From Ahaetulla prasina (Eukaryota; Chordata; Lepidosauria; Squamata; Colubridae): a stretch of DNA of 64,000 nucleotides. Both the position numbers and the translations under genes were made by a program. Positions 1-11,250 of this stretch are shown here, in pieces. The notes beneath the pieces were generated by a model. The model searched no databases and was not told the origin of the DNA. It saw only the letters and a list, made by a program, of their open reading frames with translations. Position 1 is the first letter of the stretch, and every line of letters begins with the position of its first letter. The stretch is taken from NCBI RefSeq assembly GCF_028640845.1, contig NC_080541.1:155092502-155156501 (forward strand), written 5' to 3'.

Positions 1-1427
1 AAAGTGCTTCAGATCCAGCTGTTCAGAGACATGTCATCTATTTACTTACAGTTTTTTAAATTCTATTGTTTTGTGGGTTTTCATTCATAACTATATCCAT
101 ATAATTTATTGCCCATCTTTCAAGTGTCATGTTAAACTGTGTTTACTGTGTTCACAGTGACTCATGGTTGTCTATAGGATAAAAATATGTGAAGTGGTTG
201 AAGTATATGCCACATTCTATGGCATTAATCAAATCAGGTTGGTTTCATCCACCTTTTGGAGCGATTTTTCTTCAGGACAAGAAAGTGTTTAAAATCTCAT
301 CCACAAAAGTTGCCATGAGTACATATTTTTGCATCTTCTTCCAAATTGCCTATTAATCTTCACAGTGGTCCATTAAGATCCATAACAAAAAAAATTAGGG
401 CAGTCTAACTAATTTCAGGAGTTAATCCGAATTTCTGAACTTTTGGATTAGAAGTATTGAATGAAACCAGTTGCTTTTGACTTGTGACTCTCCTCGCCAC
501 AGTTGCCATTTGCTTCTTGAATTGTATTCAGTTGCAACCAGAAGTATTCCTGTAAAACAATACATCTAAAAGATCTGTGAAGGATTCCTGTGAGAGATTC
601 CATACTTCTTTAACTTGATGACTTCCATATTGCTGGTTTCATGGGTTCTAGATACCTTAAAAATATCAGAGTGTAAATACCAACAATTTTTATAGTACAT
701 ATCTGATAGTACAAAGTGAAAGAAGGTTACTTGATATTATACTTTGTCCTTCCAAATCATGGGTCAGGTCCAAGGCCAAAGACAATACAGTGAAATCCAA
801 TCAAGTCCAATTCTTGATTTTTTTTCACCCAATGGATAGAATATTGCCAAACTAAAGTTATCACATTTTAACCTAATAAATATAACCTAGAGGATTCTAG
901 GATGTGGCCACCTGAACCTCTTACTCTCTTTCCTATTTAGCTCAGGACTGCACAGTCTCTTATTCTGGACTTTTCTCTGAGATGTACTATCTTCTCCCAC
1001 AATACTCCTCCTCCTTCTCACTTGTTGATCTTGCTGGAATTTCCCCCATTCCTTCTCTTGGTTTACATTATATTAGATTATCCTTATGTAGATCAATAAA
1101 TGAGGAAGGTTAGGGTATCATAGGGTCATCAGAAAGGGATATCTATTTTTTTCTATTAACCAATCCTAACAGGGACAGGGTTAGCTAAAAAAAATTCTGT
1201 CCAACCAACAAGCTTCTCCCATATCTTGAAAACTACTTACAAGAGATTTAAGTCCATACTTCACTTAGTTAGCCAGATAAAATATTGAGGATCCACAAAA
1301 AGGGCACCCTTTATTTCATGCCACATAGATACATACACCCTAGTACCAAAAGGGATAGGAAAAGGTAAAATCAGATTGGGGCTGTACCCTTCAGTTGTGG
1401 TGTCATCTTTTTGTTCTAGTGCAAACT
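1..1427. other. no gene seen (AT-rich unique DNA)
   Basis: I see no recognisable coding frame, RNA gene or repeat family here. The sequence is AT-rich with short stop-interrupted frames only, as expected for intergenic or intronic vertebrate DNA. Confidence 0.6.
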
Positions 1428-1524
1428 CATCACTGGTCCCATCACTGCAATTGATGCACTGCAATGTGTGTGTGTGTGTGTGAGTGAGTGTGTGAGTGTA
1501 ATTGCAGTAATGGGACCAGTGATG
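1428..1524. repeat. inverted repeat around a (TG)n run
   Basis: Two 25-nt arms (1428-1452 and 1500-1524) are reverse complements with one mismatch and enclose a TG/TGAG microsatellite. AT palindromes follow to about 1600 (for example TACAATATATATTGTA). The arms can fold into a cruciform or RNA hairpin. No transposon ends or target duplication are evident. Confidence 0.75.
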
Positions 1525-1607
1525 ACTTATACAATTATACATTGTATAAGTCTATACAATATATATTGTATAATATATTGTATGATATATATATTATACA
1601 ATTACAG

Positions 1608-2735
1608 ATACTCATACATCTTATCTTTTCCCAAGAATCATATGACAATTGTTAATGAAATGACACTCATATTCTGCAGCAGCTGAGAGCAGCATAAAGA
1701 AAGCAATTGTATGACTGACTTGAGATATCCAAGTATCTGGATACTTGGTGTGGCTGTGTGTGGCTGATATGCAACAGTGAATCAGCTAAATATGATCATA
1801 TTTTTTATGCAAAGTGCTTATATGATACACAAAGTGTGGACTCAATATACAATACATGGTAACATATTTTACAATTTATTAACAAGGCACCAAATTATGT
1901 GTAGGAACATCAGAACAACTTTTATTTCCAACATGCAGATAAGAAAGCTAAAGCGATCAGATAGTGATGACTTTTCACTGCAAGATGGATTGAGAGATTC
2001 AGATGTAACAAACTGGCTTTACTCCAACTGTGCATATAAACATATACAACCATCAAAGTGTCCTTAAAAACTAACAGAAACCTATGATGTTGTTCAGGTG
2101 CTCAATAGGAAGAATAAATCCTGTATCCACAGTTCCTGGAGGAAGTAGTTGGAATGATTAATATGTACCTATAAGGGTTCCATGTGCAAAGGTTTGTCAG
2201 TTCAATCAGAAATAGTGCTGACCCCAATGTTTTCCTGGAAAAACCACAATAACCACTTTGGTTGAAAGTGGTTATTGAGGGAACAGCTTCTCCCAAAGCC
2301 ATTAATCCTACCTTCCCATAGTTTTTCACAATCATTCACAATCAGTGTTTTCTCTTTTTTCAACCGCTGCAATGACATTTTTTTTTATCTTCAGCTTCTT
2401 AGTTTTGTTCATCCTCAGGTGATTCCAGGTAACCAAATATTGCACATTCTATTACAGTTTGGTACATCTAAATAAAGGAAGATCTTTACAGTGACAGTCA
2501 AGATTGTGATTAGTGTCATTCATTCACCTGCATCTCCAGAATGTTTGTTTTAATTCTGGCCATTTTTTTTTAATGAAACGGCCCTTCTGCCATATAGAAA
2601 GAAAAAGACACATGGATACCAGAATGGGCATCATTTCTATAAGTGCCTACATTCAAATGCCAAAGTTGCTGTTGTTGTTTTAAAAAAAAACTACCTTCCT
2701 CTGCATTCCTCAATTAATGCAAATGTTATGATTTT
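1608..2735. other. no gene seen
   Basis: Only short stop-limited frames with no recognisable domain. A small near-palindrome (CCAAGTATCTGGATACTTGG) lies near 1728-1747. Confidence 0.5.
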
Positions 2736-2980
2736 AATAGAATAGAATAGAATAGAATAGAATAGAATAGAATAGAATAGAATAGAATAGAATAGAATAG
2801 AATAGAATTTTTTATTGGCCAAGTGTGATTGGACACACAAGGAATTTGTCTTGGTGTATATGCTCTCAGTGTACATAAAATAAAAGATACCTTCATCAAG
2901 GTACAACACTTACAACACTTAATGATAGTCATAGGGTACAATTTTAACACTTAATGATACAACAATTAATGATATAATGA
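2736..2980 (-). mobile_element. Snake1-type CR1 LINE, 3' end with (AATAG)n tail
   Basis: An AATAG microsatellite (2736-2807) is followed by a conserved block starting TTTTTTATTGGCCAAGTGTG. The same block recurs at 4603, 43652 and, on the plus strand, before 6213. The element reads on the minus strand, so the microsatellite is its 3' end. CR1 copies ending in AATAG repeats are a known hallmark of colubroid snakes. Only the 3' UTR is present (5' truncated). Confidence 0.85.
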
Positions 2981-4602
2981 AGCTGCCAGGTTTGTGCCCA
3001 AAATACAGCATGTACATTAAGTTAACTACAGAAAATTGTTTTAATAATTATGTTAACATAATTAATAGTCAATGTAATTTTTTTTAAGATAAACTATGAT
3101 GTTATAAACAGAGACATACTCATAATAATATCTCTGCCTGTCAGTCTTTGGAGTCAGAGTTCCTTAGTGGCTAAAGATCAAAGGAATAGAATGAGAAGCA
3201 AGATAGAAATGCCAAGGGCTGGCATCTAGCTGGGTTTGATCTTTAGTTATACCAAATTCTTATTTGTTCAAAACTAGCTCCTCTTCTGCTCATTTCTGAG
3301 TAGAAAACCAAAATCATTCCAACATTCTGACATATCTGATACTGTCAGTGCAAGAAGCAAATCAGAACAAAGTCAAGCAAAGCAAAGCAAAGCCACGTCA
3401 TACAAGCTTTGGGAATCTCAACTGCTCTTCCTTCAGTAGACATTTGCTTTAATCATAGCATTAAATATATTAAAATACATTCAAGGGTAGCAGATGGTAT
3501 AAGACACTGCTCCCTAGCCATATCAATAGGTGCAAGAGATGTTCCAGTGCAAAGAATAGCTATTCAGTCTATATTGTTGAGACACCTACAAATGAAGGTG
3601 AGGATGGAAGAATTAGAAAGAAAGGTTCATAAAATGTTGCATTGAGAAACAAGACTGTTTTTCCTAACAATTGAGAGAATGCCAAGTATCGTCTATGGCT
3701 CATAGTTGTTGCCATCTTTTCTTGAGCCAAAATGCATCAAATGAAATACACTTAATGATTCCCTTTTTATAACATACTTTCCTCTTTCAGTGACCATTAT
3801 CTTCCTTTTCTTGTTTGAGCTGATGTGTTCCTGTTGTTGTTACAACACTGCCCAAGCTACAACAATGGTATGATGGTCATGGCCTTGATTGAGAGGAGAA
3901 AAATCTTTGGCCATTTCTGCAATTAATGTTTAATAAGAGAAAACCTCCATATTGGACCCATCTCAGTTCACCAAAGTAAATTTGGGAAGTTTGACAATTT
4001 GAATGAAATTGTGAATAGTGATAACTGTCGCAACAGAAAGAAATTATAGCCAGATTTCTCTATTCAGTCTTACCAGAAAGTGCTTCTACTTTCTCCACTG
4101 TAATTCTTCCATAGACCAAACTTGGAGAAATGAACTAACCTTCCATCTTCCTCCCTCTAAATTTCAAACAGGACCAGATTTTTTTAAAAAAGATTTGCAG
4201 TTAGAAAGTTTAATGCAAATATCCCTGCTTTCTTGATAACAATGTATCGTGGAATGTCTTTGAGAGCAACACGTTACAGTCTTATTTCATGGCTTCCCCC
4301 AAAGAATATGTAAAAACAGTTTCCGCAGGTATTTTCTTTCCCTTTCACCATATTTTCCAGAATGTGGGAACTTTTGGACATACTGTACCATTATTCCCAA
4401 ATAAGCAGCTAAGAGACTTATATATGAGTTGGGCGGCTATCGTTAATAAATTAACAAATTAGCAAGAAAAATCTCACAATGGTACAAATGGCCAATTTTT
4501 TTCCTCTTAATGTTAGACATTTCCAACCCAGAAATATGTGTTCTGACCCAGCCTTAGCAGAAGCAAGAAACAGATTCCTTGTCACAAAACCCCCTCTTTT
4601 TA
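2981..4602. other. no gene seen
   Basis: AT-rich DNA with scattered short open frames (for example 3409-3645 and 4018-4236) lacking recognisable domains, start context or splice context. I call no gene. Confidence 0.5.
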
Positions 4603-5305
4603 TAGAATAGAATAGAATTTTTTATTGGCCAAGTGTGATCGGACACACAAGGAATTTGCCTTGGTGCATATGCTCTCAGTGTATGTAAAAGAAAAGATAC
4701 CTTCATCAAGGTAAAAACACTTACAACATTTAATGATAGTCATAGGGTACAAATTTAACACTTAATGATACAACATTTAATGATAGTCATAGGCTACAAA
4801 TAAGCAATCAGGGAACAATATCAGTATAAATTGTAAGGATATAAGCAACAAAGTTACAGTCATAAGTGGAAGGAGATGGGTGATGGGAATGATGAGAAGA
4901 TTAATAGTAGTGCAGATTTAGTAAATAGTTTGACAGTGTTGAGGGAATTATTTGTTTAGCAGAGTGATGGCCTTCGGGGAAAAACAGTTCTTGTGTTTAT
5001 TTGTTCTGGTGTGCAGTGCTCTATAGAGTTGTTTTGAGGGTAAGAGTTTATGTCCAGGATGTGAAGGGTCTGTAAATATTTTCACAGCCCTCTTTCTGAT
5101 TCATGCAGTATACGGGTCCTCAATGGAAGGCAGGTTGGTAGCAATTGTTTTTTCTGCAGTTCTAATTATCCTCTGAAGTCTGTGTCTGTCTTGTTGGGTT
5201 GCAGAACCAAATCAGACAGTTATAGAGGTGCAGATGACCGACTCAATAATTCCTCTGTAGAACTGGATCAGCAGCTCCTTGGGCAGTTTGAGCTTTCTGA
5301 GTTGG
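4603..5305 (-). mobile_element. Snake1-type CR1 LINE, 5'-truncated, with ORF2 end
   Basis: The short AATAG tail at 4603 is joined to the same 3' UTR as at 2736. Reading on the minus strand from about 5305, the C-terminus of a CR1 ORF2 is visible but has stops (QLRKLKLPKELLIQFYRGII, then AEKTIATNLPSIEDPY). It lies in inverted orientation to the copy at 5658-6213, so the two make a potential foldback with arms of about 0.55 kb. Confidence 0.85.
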
Positions 5306-6427
5306 CACAGAAAGAACATTTATTTACCTCTTGTGAATTAATTGCATTCACCACACCAAAAAGTCCAGACAATAGTCCTTCAAGGAGTTAATTGTAGTAA
5401 CAGATCTTATCAGTTCCTTGCAATAATTGCAAGGCTGTGAGCTCCCAGCTGAAATGCTGCAAATTAAGTTCTGGCAAGCAGTCTTTGTGGCATGAAACAC
5501 AATGAGCAAAAGCTTCAGAAATGTCAACTGTTGTCTCCTATGACAACCGCTCCCCTTTCCTTCTGTTTATTCCCCAGCCAGGGAGGGGCCACTCAGTGTC
5601 CACATGTGCTTTACTTCCCGAGTTGACTCCTTGTCCTCCATTGTTCACCTCTAACTGTCTGGTTCGGTTCTGCAACCCAACAAGAAAAACACAGACTTCA
5701 GAGGATAATTAGAACTGCAGAAAAAATAATTGCTACCAACTTGCCTTCCATTGAGGACCTGTATACTGCACGAATCAAGAAGAGAGCCGTGAAAATATTT
5801 GCAGATCCCTCGCATCCTGGACATAAACTGTTTCAACTCCTACCCTCAAAACGACGCTATAGAGCACTGCACACCAGAACAACTAGACACAAGAACAGTT
5901 TTTTCCCGAAGGCCATCACTCTGCTAAACAAATAATTCCCTCAACACTGTCAGACTATTTACTGAATCTGCACTACTATTAATCGTTTCATAGTTCCCAT
6001 CACCAATCTCTTTCCACTTATGACTGTATGACTATAACTTGTTGCTGGCAATCCTTATGATTTATATTGATATATTGATCATCAATTGTGTTGTAAATGT
6101 TGTACCTTGATGAACGTATCTTTTCTTTTATGTACACTGAGAGCATATGCACCAAGACAAATTCCTTGTGTGTCCAATCACACTTGGCCAATAAAATTCT
6201 ATTCTATTCTATTCTAACTGCTCTGCCCAGGCGCCAACTGTTCTTCCTCCTCATTCATATCAGCTCCAAAGGCAGCTGCCTCTCCAGTGACTGGGAAATG
6301 TTGGATGGTCCTAGCTCTATCTCTGTGTCCAACGTAAAACATCCATCAAAGCCTTCCCCAGACTCCAGAACTGGCCCAAGTTCCTTCCCAACCTCCTCAT
6401 CGTCAAAGTCCCAACAATATGGCTTGC
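5306..6427 (-). mobile_element. probable LTR-like repeat, interrupted by a CR1
   Basis: The blocks 5306-5657 and 6214-6427 are contiguous once the CR1 at 5658-6213 is left out, as shown by the 7-bp duplication CTAACTG at the junctions. On the minus strand the left block ends with AAATAAA-type polyadenylation signals, resembling an LTR. I cannot name the family, and LTR status is inferred. Confidence 0.4.
5658..6213 (+). mobile_element. Snake1-type CR1 LINE, 5'-truncated, with TSD
   Basis: Plus-strand CR1 copy ending in TTCTATTCTATTC. It encodes the ORF2 C-terminus (IRTAEKIIAANLPSIEDLYT ... FFPKAITLLNK, stop near 5934) followed by the 3' UTR. The 7-bp repeat CTAACTG flanks it at 5651-5657 and 6214-6220, suggesting target-primed insertion into the LTR-like repeat. 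The coding end is open for about 80 residues, so this copy is less decayed than the one at 4603-5305. Confidence 0.85.
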
Positions 6428-6486
6428 TTTCAGAAAGTGTGGTTGCTTTATCGCTGGAGGTTTTTAAGGAGAGACTGAACAACTAT
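6428..6486 (+). mobile_element. short CR1 3' fragment
   Basis: The segment GCTGGAGGTTTTTAAGGAGA matches the widespread amniote CR1 3' region, of which only about 60 bp remain. The family call is from memory of the consensus and is moderately secure. Confidence 0.45.
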
Positions 6487-6636
6487 TTGCATTTTTACGT
6501 GCTTTCAAACTGCTAGGTTGGCAGAAGCTGAGATAATAGTGGGAGCTTACCCTGATACACAGCACTAGGGATTCAAACCGTTGAACTGCCGACTTTCGAT
6601 CAACAAGCTCAGCATCTTAGCCACTGAGCCACCATA
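6487..6636 (-). mobile_element. tRNA-derived SINE fragment (squamate type)
   Basis: On the minus strand it starts ATGGTGGCTCAGTGGCTAAG (box A) and continues to a box-B-like GGTTTGAATCC. It is homologous to the fuller SINE at 19122-19474 and lacks the Bov-B-like 3' half. It directly abuts the GATA microsatellite. Confidence 0.75.
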
Positions 6637-6637
6637 T

Positions 6638-6702
<65 letters not shown>

Positions 6703-6733
6703 CATAGACATAGACATAGACATAGACATAGGT

Positions 6734-6816
<83 letters not shown>
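6638..6816. repeat. (GATA)n microsatellite with (GACATA) interruption
   Basis: About 180 bp of GATA units with an internal block of ATAGAC repeats (6702-6730). GATA-rich Bkm-type satellites are known to be abundant in snakes and enriched on the W chromosome. A single block does not show sex linkage. The long open frame across it is repeat translation, not a gene. Confidence 0.9.
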
Positions 6817-6818
<2 letters not shown>

Positions 6819-8354
6819 AAAGCTACCATAATTTTGCTTAAATGTTTATCTTTAACCATAGTTTTTTGAGCATATCTTATATATTACAAATGAATTGTGA
6901 GTGCCTATTGAAAAGCCCTACAAGCAGATGTACTTGCTCAGTGTTTCTTGATGGAAAGTTGGTACATGTCCAATAAAATGAAAATGACCTGGTCTGAGAA
7001 GAAAACTGCGCTGTATTGATTTTACATTTTATACAATAATGTGTGCATTTCATGATAAAAATCTGACTTAAAAAGTGACCGAACAACTGTGCTGTTTAAG
7101 GGGGTAGGATTCTTAAATACTTTCCTGTAAATGAAAAGTCGAATTTAAATATTCATTTATATATGTACATAATTGTGTAAAAAGAAAAGTGGCTCAGTCA
7201 TCAAGAAAGCTTTTACTAAAGTCCAATGGATTTTTCCCTAAGTGTTTATAGAATAAATATACTTTTCCAGTCATATTAAGCTGCCTCACACTGGCAGATT
7301 ATGGATCTCCTCAGGTTTCTCAGTCCTATTATCCTTGAAGCAAGGCAGATAGCAGCTGTGGAACCTTATGTGTTGTTCTAATCACTATGTCTTCATAGGT
7401 TACAGTGTCTATCAATGAAGTTATTGTTACTACCTGTCATTTTGAACAGAAAATCACAGTGCACTGAGGAAGCTGATTATACAATATATAGATGTCAACT
7501 TCATTAGGAGTTTTGTTATCTAAAACAAACCTTTATTTTCTTACAAACGCACTGAAGGTGACACATTTGTTAATATGTGATGCCTTTCACCGGGAAGCTG
7601 AAATTTTATTACAGAAAATCAAGTAAACCCTGAAAAAGAAGTCATTCATACTGCGACATGAGTTATCAATACAAAATGTAGGTTCGGCTAAGAAGACTGA
7701 AGGTTAAATATATACTATATTATAATGTGTACAAATCTTGCTAGGAAGAAAAAGCACACAGTACCAAAAGAGCATCAATGCAATCCAAAGATTGATATTA
7801 TATTTGTCATAAACGTTTGCTTAATTCGGCAAAGCCATGTCAGTTTCAGTGGAGCCATGAAGGGAGGGAAATGTTTTTTCTTCATATAACAGGAGAAAAT
7901 AAGAAGGCAAATGGGCAGTGACAGCTGACTAATGTAATGTCTGATTGCTTTTCCACATGTCAGTGATAAAATCCATAATATTTCTTTAGCCTCCATGAGG
8001 GGAAATATAATCCCGCCTTGTATTGCCTGATGTATTCAACAGCAGTGCGATTATACTTGGCAAGTGTATTATCATGATCCAAAAGATGACATCTAATTTA
8101 TAGATGGAATAGAATAAAAACAGGAAATGGGAGTGTAGCGCGCACACACACACACAAACAAACAAACAAAAAACCCCGAGCAACAACAACCAAGAAACAG
8201 GAATGTAGCAATCCTCTGAATATTTTAAGTGCATTGTCCACAATGCAGAAGGAAAGTCTGGAATTGTGCACATTTGGGCAATTTTTTGTCTGCAGGCAAA
8301 AGAAAAGACACACATCAGGGATTGCAGTTTGGAAATAGGAGCTAATACGAAACT
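6817..8354. other. no gene seen; small CA/CAAA repeat
   Basis: AT-rich unique DNA. A CACACA/CAAACAAA microsatellite lies at 8141-8172. Open frames here (for example 7986-8315 minus) are short and repeat-spanning and show no recognisable domain. Confidence 0.5.
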
Positions 8355-8941
8355 TTTTTTTTTTTAATTTTTTATTCAAAAAGTTTTACAGAATTTTTTT
8401 TTCCCTTTCCCCCACCTCCCCTCCCTTCACAACCCCCCTCCCTCCCCGACTTCCCGGAACGAGCACAAGATATAGTTAAAAATAAAACAAACATATGCTA
8501 AAAAAAATTCGTCCCAACTTAATTATACCCCTACAATCATCAATTCCTAACTTCCCCCGAAAACAATAAAAAATAATACATCATAATCATTCAAAAACAG
8601 TCTGATAACTCTTAGTCTGATATCTACTTTGAATATAGTCAATCCATTTTTTCCATTCCTTTAAGTATCTTTCTTGCGTATTGTCTTTCAAAAAGCTGAT
8701 ATCTTCGCCATCTCAGCCAAATTGACAACTTTCAATATCCATTCTTCTATTGTAGATACTTCTTTTTTCTTCCAATATTGTCCTATTAATAATCTTGCTG
8801 CTGTTATTAAATTTAAAATCAATTTAGTCTCAATTACTGTACAGTCCGTAATAATTTCCAACAAAAAAAATTGCGGCAGGAACTTTATCTTCTTTTTCAA
8901 AACATTTTGTAAAATCCACCAAATTTTTATCCAAAAGGCCT

Positions 8942-10135
8942 TTATATCCTTACAAGGATATAAATATGAAAATATGTAGCATCATCACAATTATATCTCC
9001 AACATTTTGCTTGCATACCTGGGTACATACACGATAATTTCTTAGGTTCTAAGTGCCACCTATAAAACATTTTATAAAATTTTTCCCTCAGATTCTGTGC
9101 CTGTGTGAATTTAACATTTCTAACCCAAATTTTTTCCCAAGTTTCCAATAATATTGGCTCCTGAAAATTTTGTGCCCACTTTATCATACAGTCCTTTACC
9201 AAGTCCCTTTCAGAATCTATTTCAAGTAACACATTATACAATCTCTTTATATGCTCCTGAGACTGATTTCTAATTTGCTTTACCAAATTTCCCTCGTTCT
9301 GCTCTATACCAATTTTCTGATCTTCCTTCCATCTAGCACATAGTTGCTCATATTGAAACCAAGTATAATTTTTCCCTTTTTTTAGTAGGTGCAGCGATTT
9401 TAATTGCAAATTACCTCTTTCAGTATACAAAAGATCTTTATACATAATCATTTCCTGATTCTGTTCTATATTTATATTCTCTGTTGTATGTCTAGGACTT
9501 GCCCATATAGGAACCTTATAATTTAGTTTGTAAAAGTATTTTTTCCAAACACACAGAAGAGCAGTTCTTAACACATGATTTTTAAAGGCCTTATCCACTT
9601 TTTTGTCATAAATTAAATATACATGCCATCCATATAGCAAGTCATAACCTTCTATATTCAAAATTCTTTCCTCCGTTAAATTAAACCAATCACTTATTGC
9701 AGAGAGAGCAGCTGCTTCATAGTATAATTTAAAATTGGGCATTTTTAAACATCCCCTTTCCTGGGAATCTTGAATTATTTTCATTTTAACCCTAGCATTT
9801 TTACTTTCCCATATAAATTTATTAATTCCCTTCTGCCATTCCTCAAGATTCTTATCTTTCTTAATTATTGGTATCATCTGAAAGAGGAATAAAAATCTAG
9901 GTAAAACATTCATTTTAATAGCAGCTATTCTCCCCAGCAAGGATAATTGCAATTTTTTCCAAACAATCAACTCCTTCTGAACTTTTTGCCATAAAACCTC
10001 ATAGTTATTCTTATACAGTTTCACATTTGAAGATGTAATATAGACCCCTAAGTATTTAACCTTCTTTACAATTTCAAATCCTGTTATTTCCTCTAGTTTT
10101 TCTTTCTGTTGTCTGGCCATATTTTTTATTATCAC
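8942..10135 (-). pseudogene. L1 ORF2 C-terminal domain (broken)
   Basis: A 397-codon open segment continues ORF2 after a frame change near 10140. Typical L1 features are visible: the reverse-transcriptase thumb region (LEEITGFEIVKKVKYLGVYI), a WQKGINKFIWE motif, PNFKLYYEAA, and near the end the start of the cysteine region (CWRYNCDDATYF). The frame stops at 8942, so the last part (to about 8640) is present only as stop-interrupted sequence. It would act in target-primed reverse transcription if intact. Confidence 0.85.
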
Positions 10136-10152
10136 TTTTGTCTTTTTCTGAT

Positions 10153-11250
10153 TTAAACCTTCCCATATCGATCAATTATTTCCAACAAAGATTTACTAGA
10201 GTTTATAGGGTTTGTTAAGGTAATCACCAGGTCATCTGCAAAAGCTCTCAGTTTATATTCATGTTGTCTAACTCTAATTCCCTCTATCTCCTTTACTTCT
10301 CGTATTTTATCCAATAATGGTTCTAGAGTTAAAATAAATAATAATGGTGATAAAGGACATCCCTGTCTTGTTCCTTTCGCAATCTTAAAAGGTTCTGTTA
10401 AGCTACCATTAATTATAATCTGTGCTGTTTGCTCTCCATAAATTGCCCTAATTATTCTTGTAAAACCATCTCCAAATTGCATCTTTTCTATTAATTTAAA
10501 TAAAAAATCCCAATGCAATCGATCAAAAGCTTTCTCTGCATCAAGAAAAATAAATGTTGCTGGAATAAAATTTTTCTTTTCTAAATACTCCAGTAAATTG
10601 ACAATCTGCCTAACATTATTCCTCATCTGTCTCCCTTTTATAAATCCAGATTGATCATTATGAATTCTTCGCTGCAAAATCAACATTAATCTATTAGCTA
10701 TTATTTTAACAAAAATCTTATAATCATTATTTAAAAGCGAGATTGGCCTATAGTTCCCAGGTTTGGAACAATCCTGTTCCTCTTTTGGTATCAATGAAAT
10801 AAAAGAGGTTCTCCATGAGGGGGGAATTCCCCCTCCTAATTGTATCTGATTAAATAATTCCTTAAGTGGACCTAACATCTCATCCTGTAAGTTCCTATAA
10901 TAACTAACTGTAAGCCCATCCGTACCAGGAGTTTTCCCCATTTTTTATTGTTTAATTACCAAAATAATTTCTTCAAAAGTTATAGGCCGATTCAGTTCAT
11001 CCGTTTGTTCTAAAGTTAAATTTATATTATATAAACCTTATATTCCTTCAAATAATTATCAATATCCCTGTCCAATATATTATCTTTAAGATATAAATTT
11101 GTATAATATTCTAAAAAAGCTTTTTTAATTTTATCCTGTTGGTATCTCTCTTTACCTTTATATTCTATTTTTTCTATAGTACGTTGTTTTTGTCTTTTCC
11201 TTAAGGTATATGCTAACCACCTACCAGGTCTATTTGCATTACAAAAAGTA
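10153..11250 (-). pseudogene. L1 ORF2 reverse transcriptase domain (broken)
   Basis: The open part 10153-10941 encodes the RT fingers and palm: KTPGTDGLTVSYY, PKEEQDCSKPGNYRPISLLN, DQSGFIKGRQ, FLDAEKAFDR, GTRQGCPLSPLLF and the catalytic FADD (here RAFADDLVI). Upstream to 11250 the linker (NANRPGRWLAYTLRKRQKQR) is readable but a stop precedes the open part. A frame change near 10150 separates it from the C-terminal piece. Confidence 0.9.

Noticed and set aside
6638..6816. CRISPR-like array
   Set aside because: Simple 4-bp repeats without spacers; eukaryotic context.
6617..6859. Open frame translating to a long YLSI repeat
   Set aside because: Entirely the GATA microsatellite in translation; no gene.
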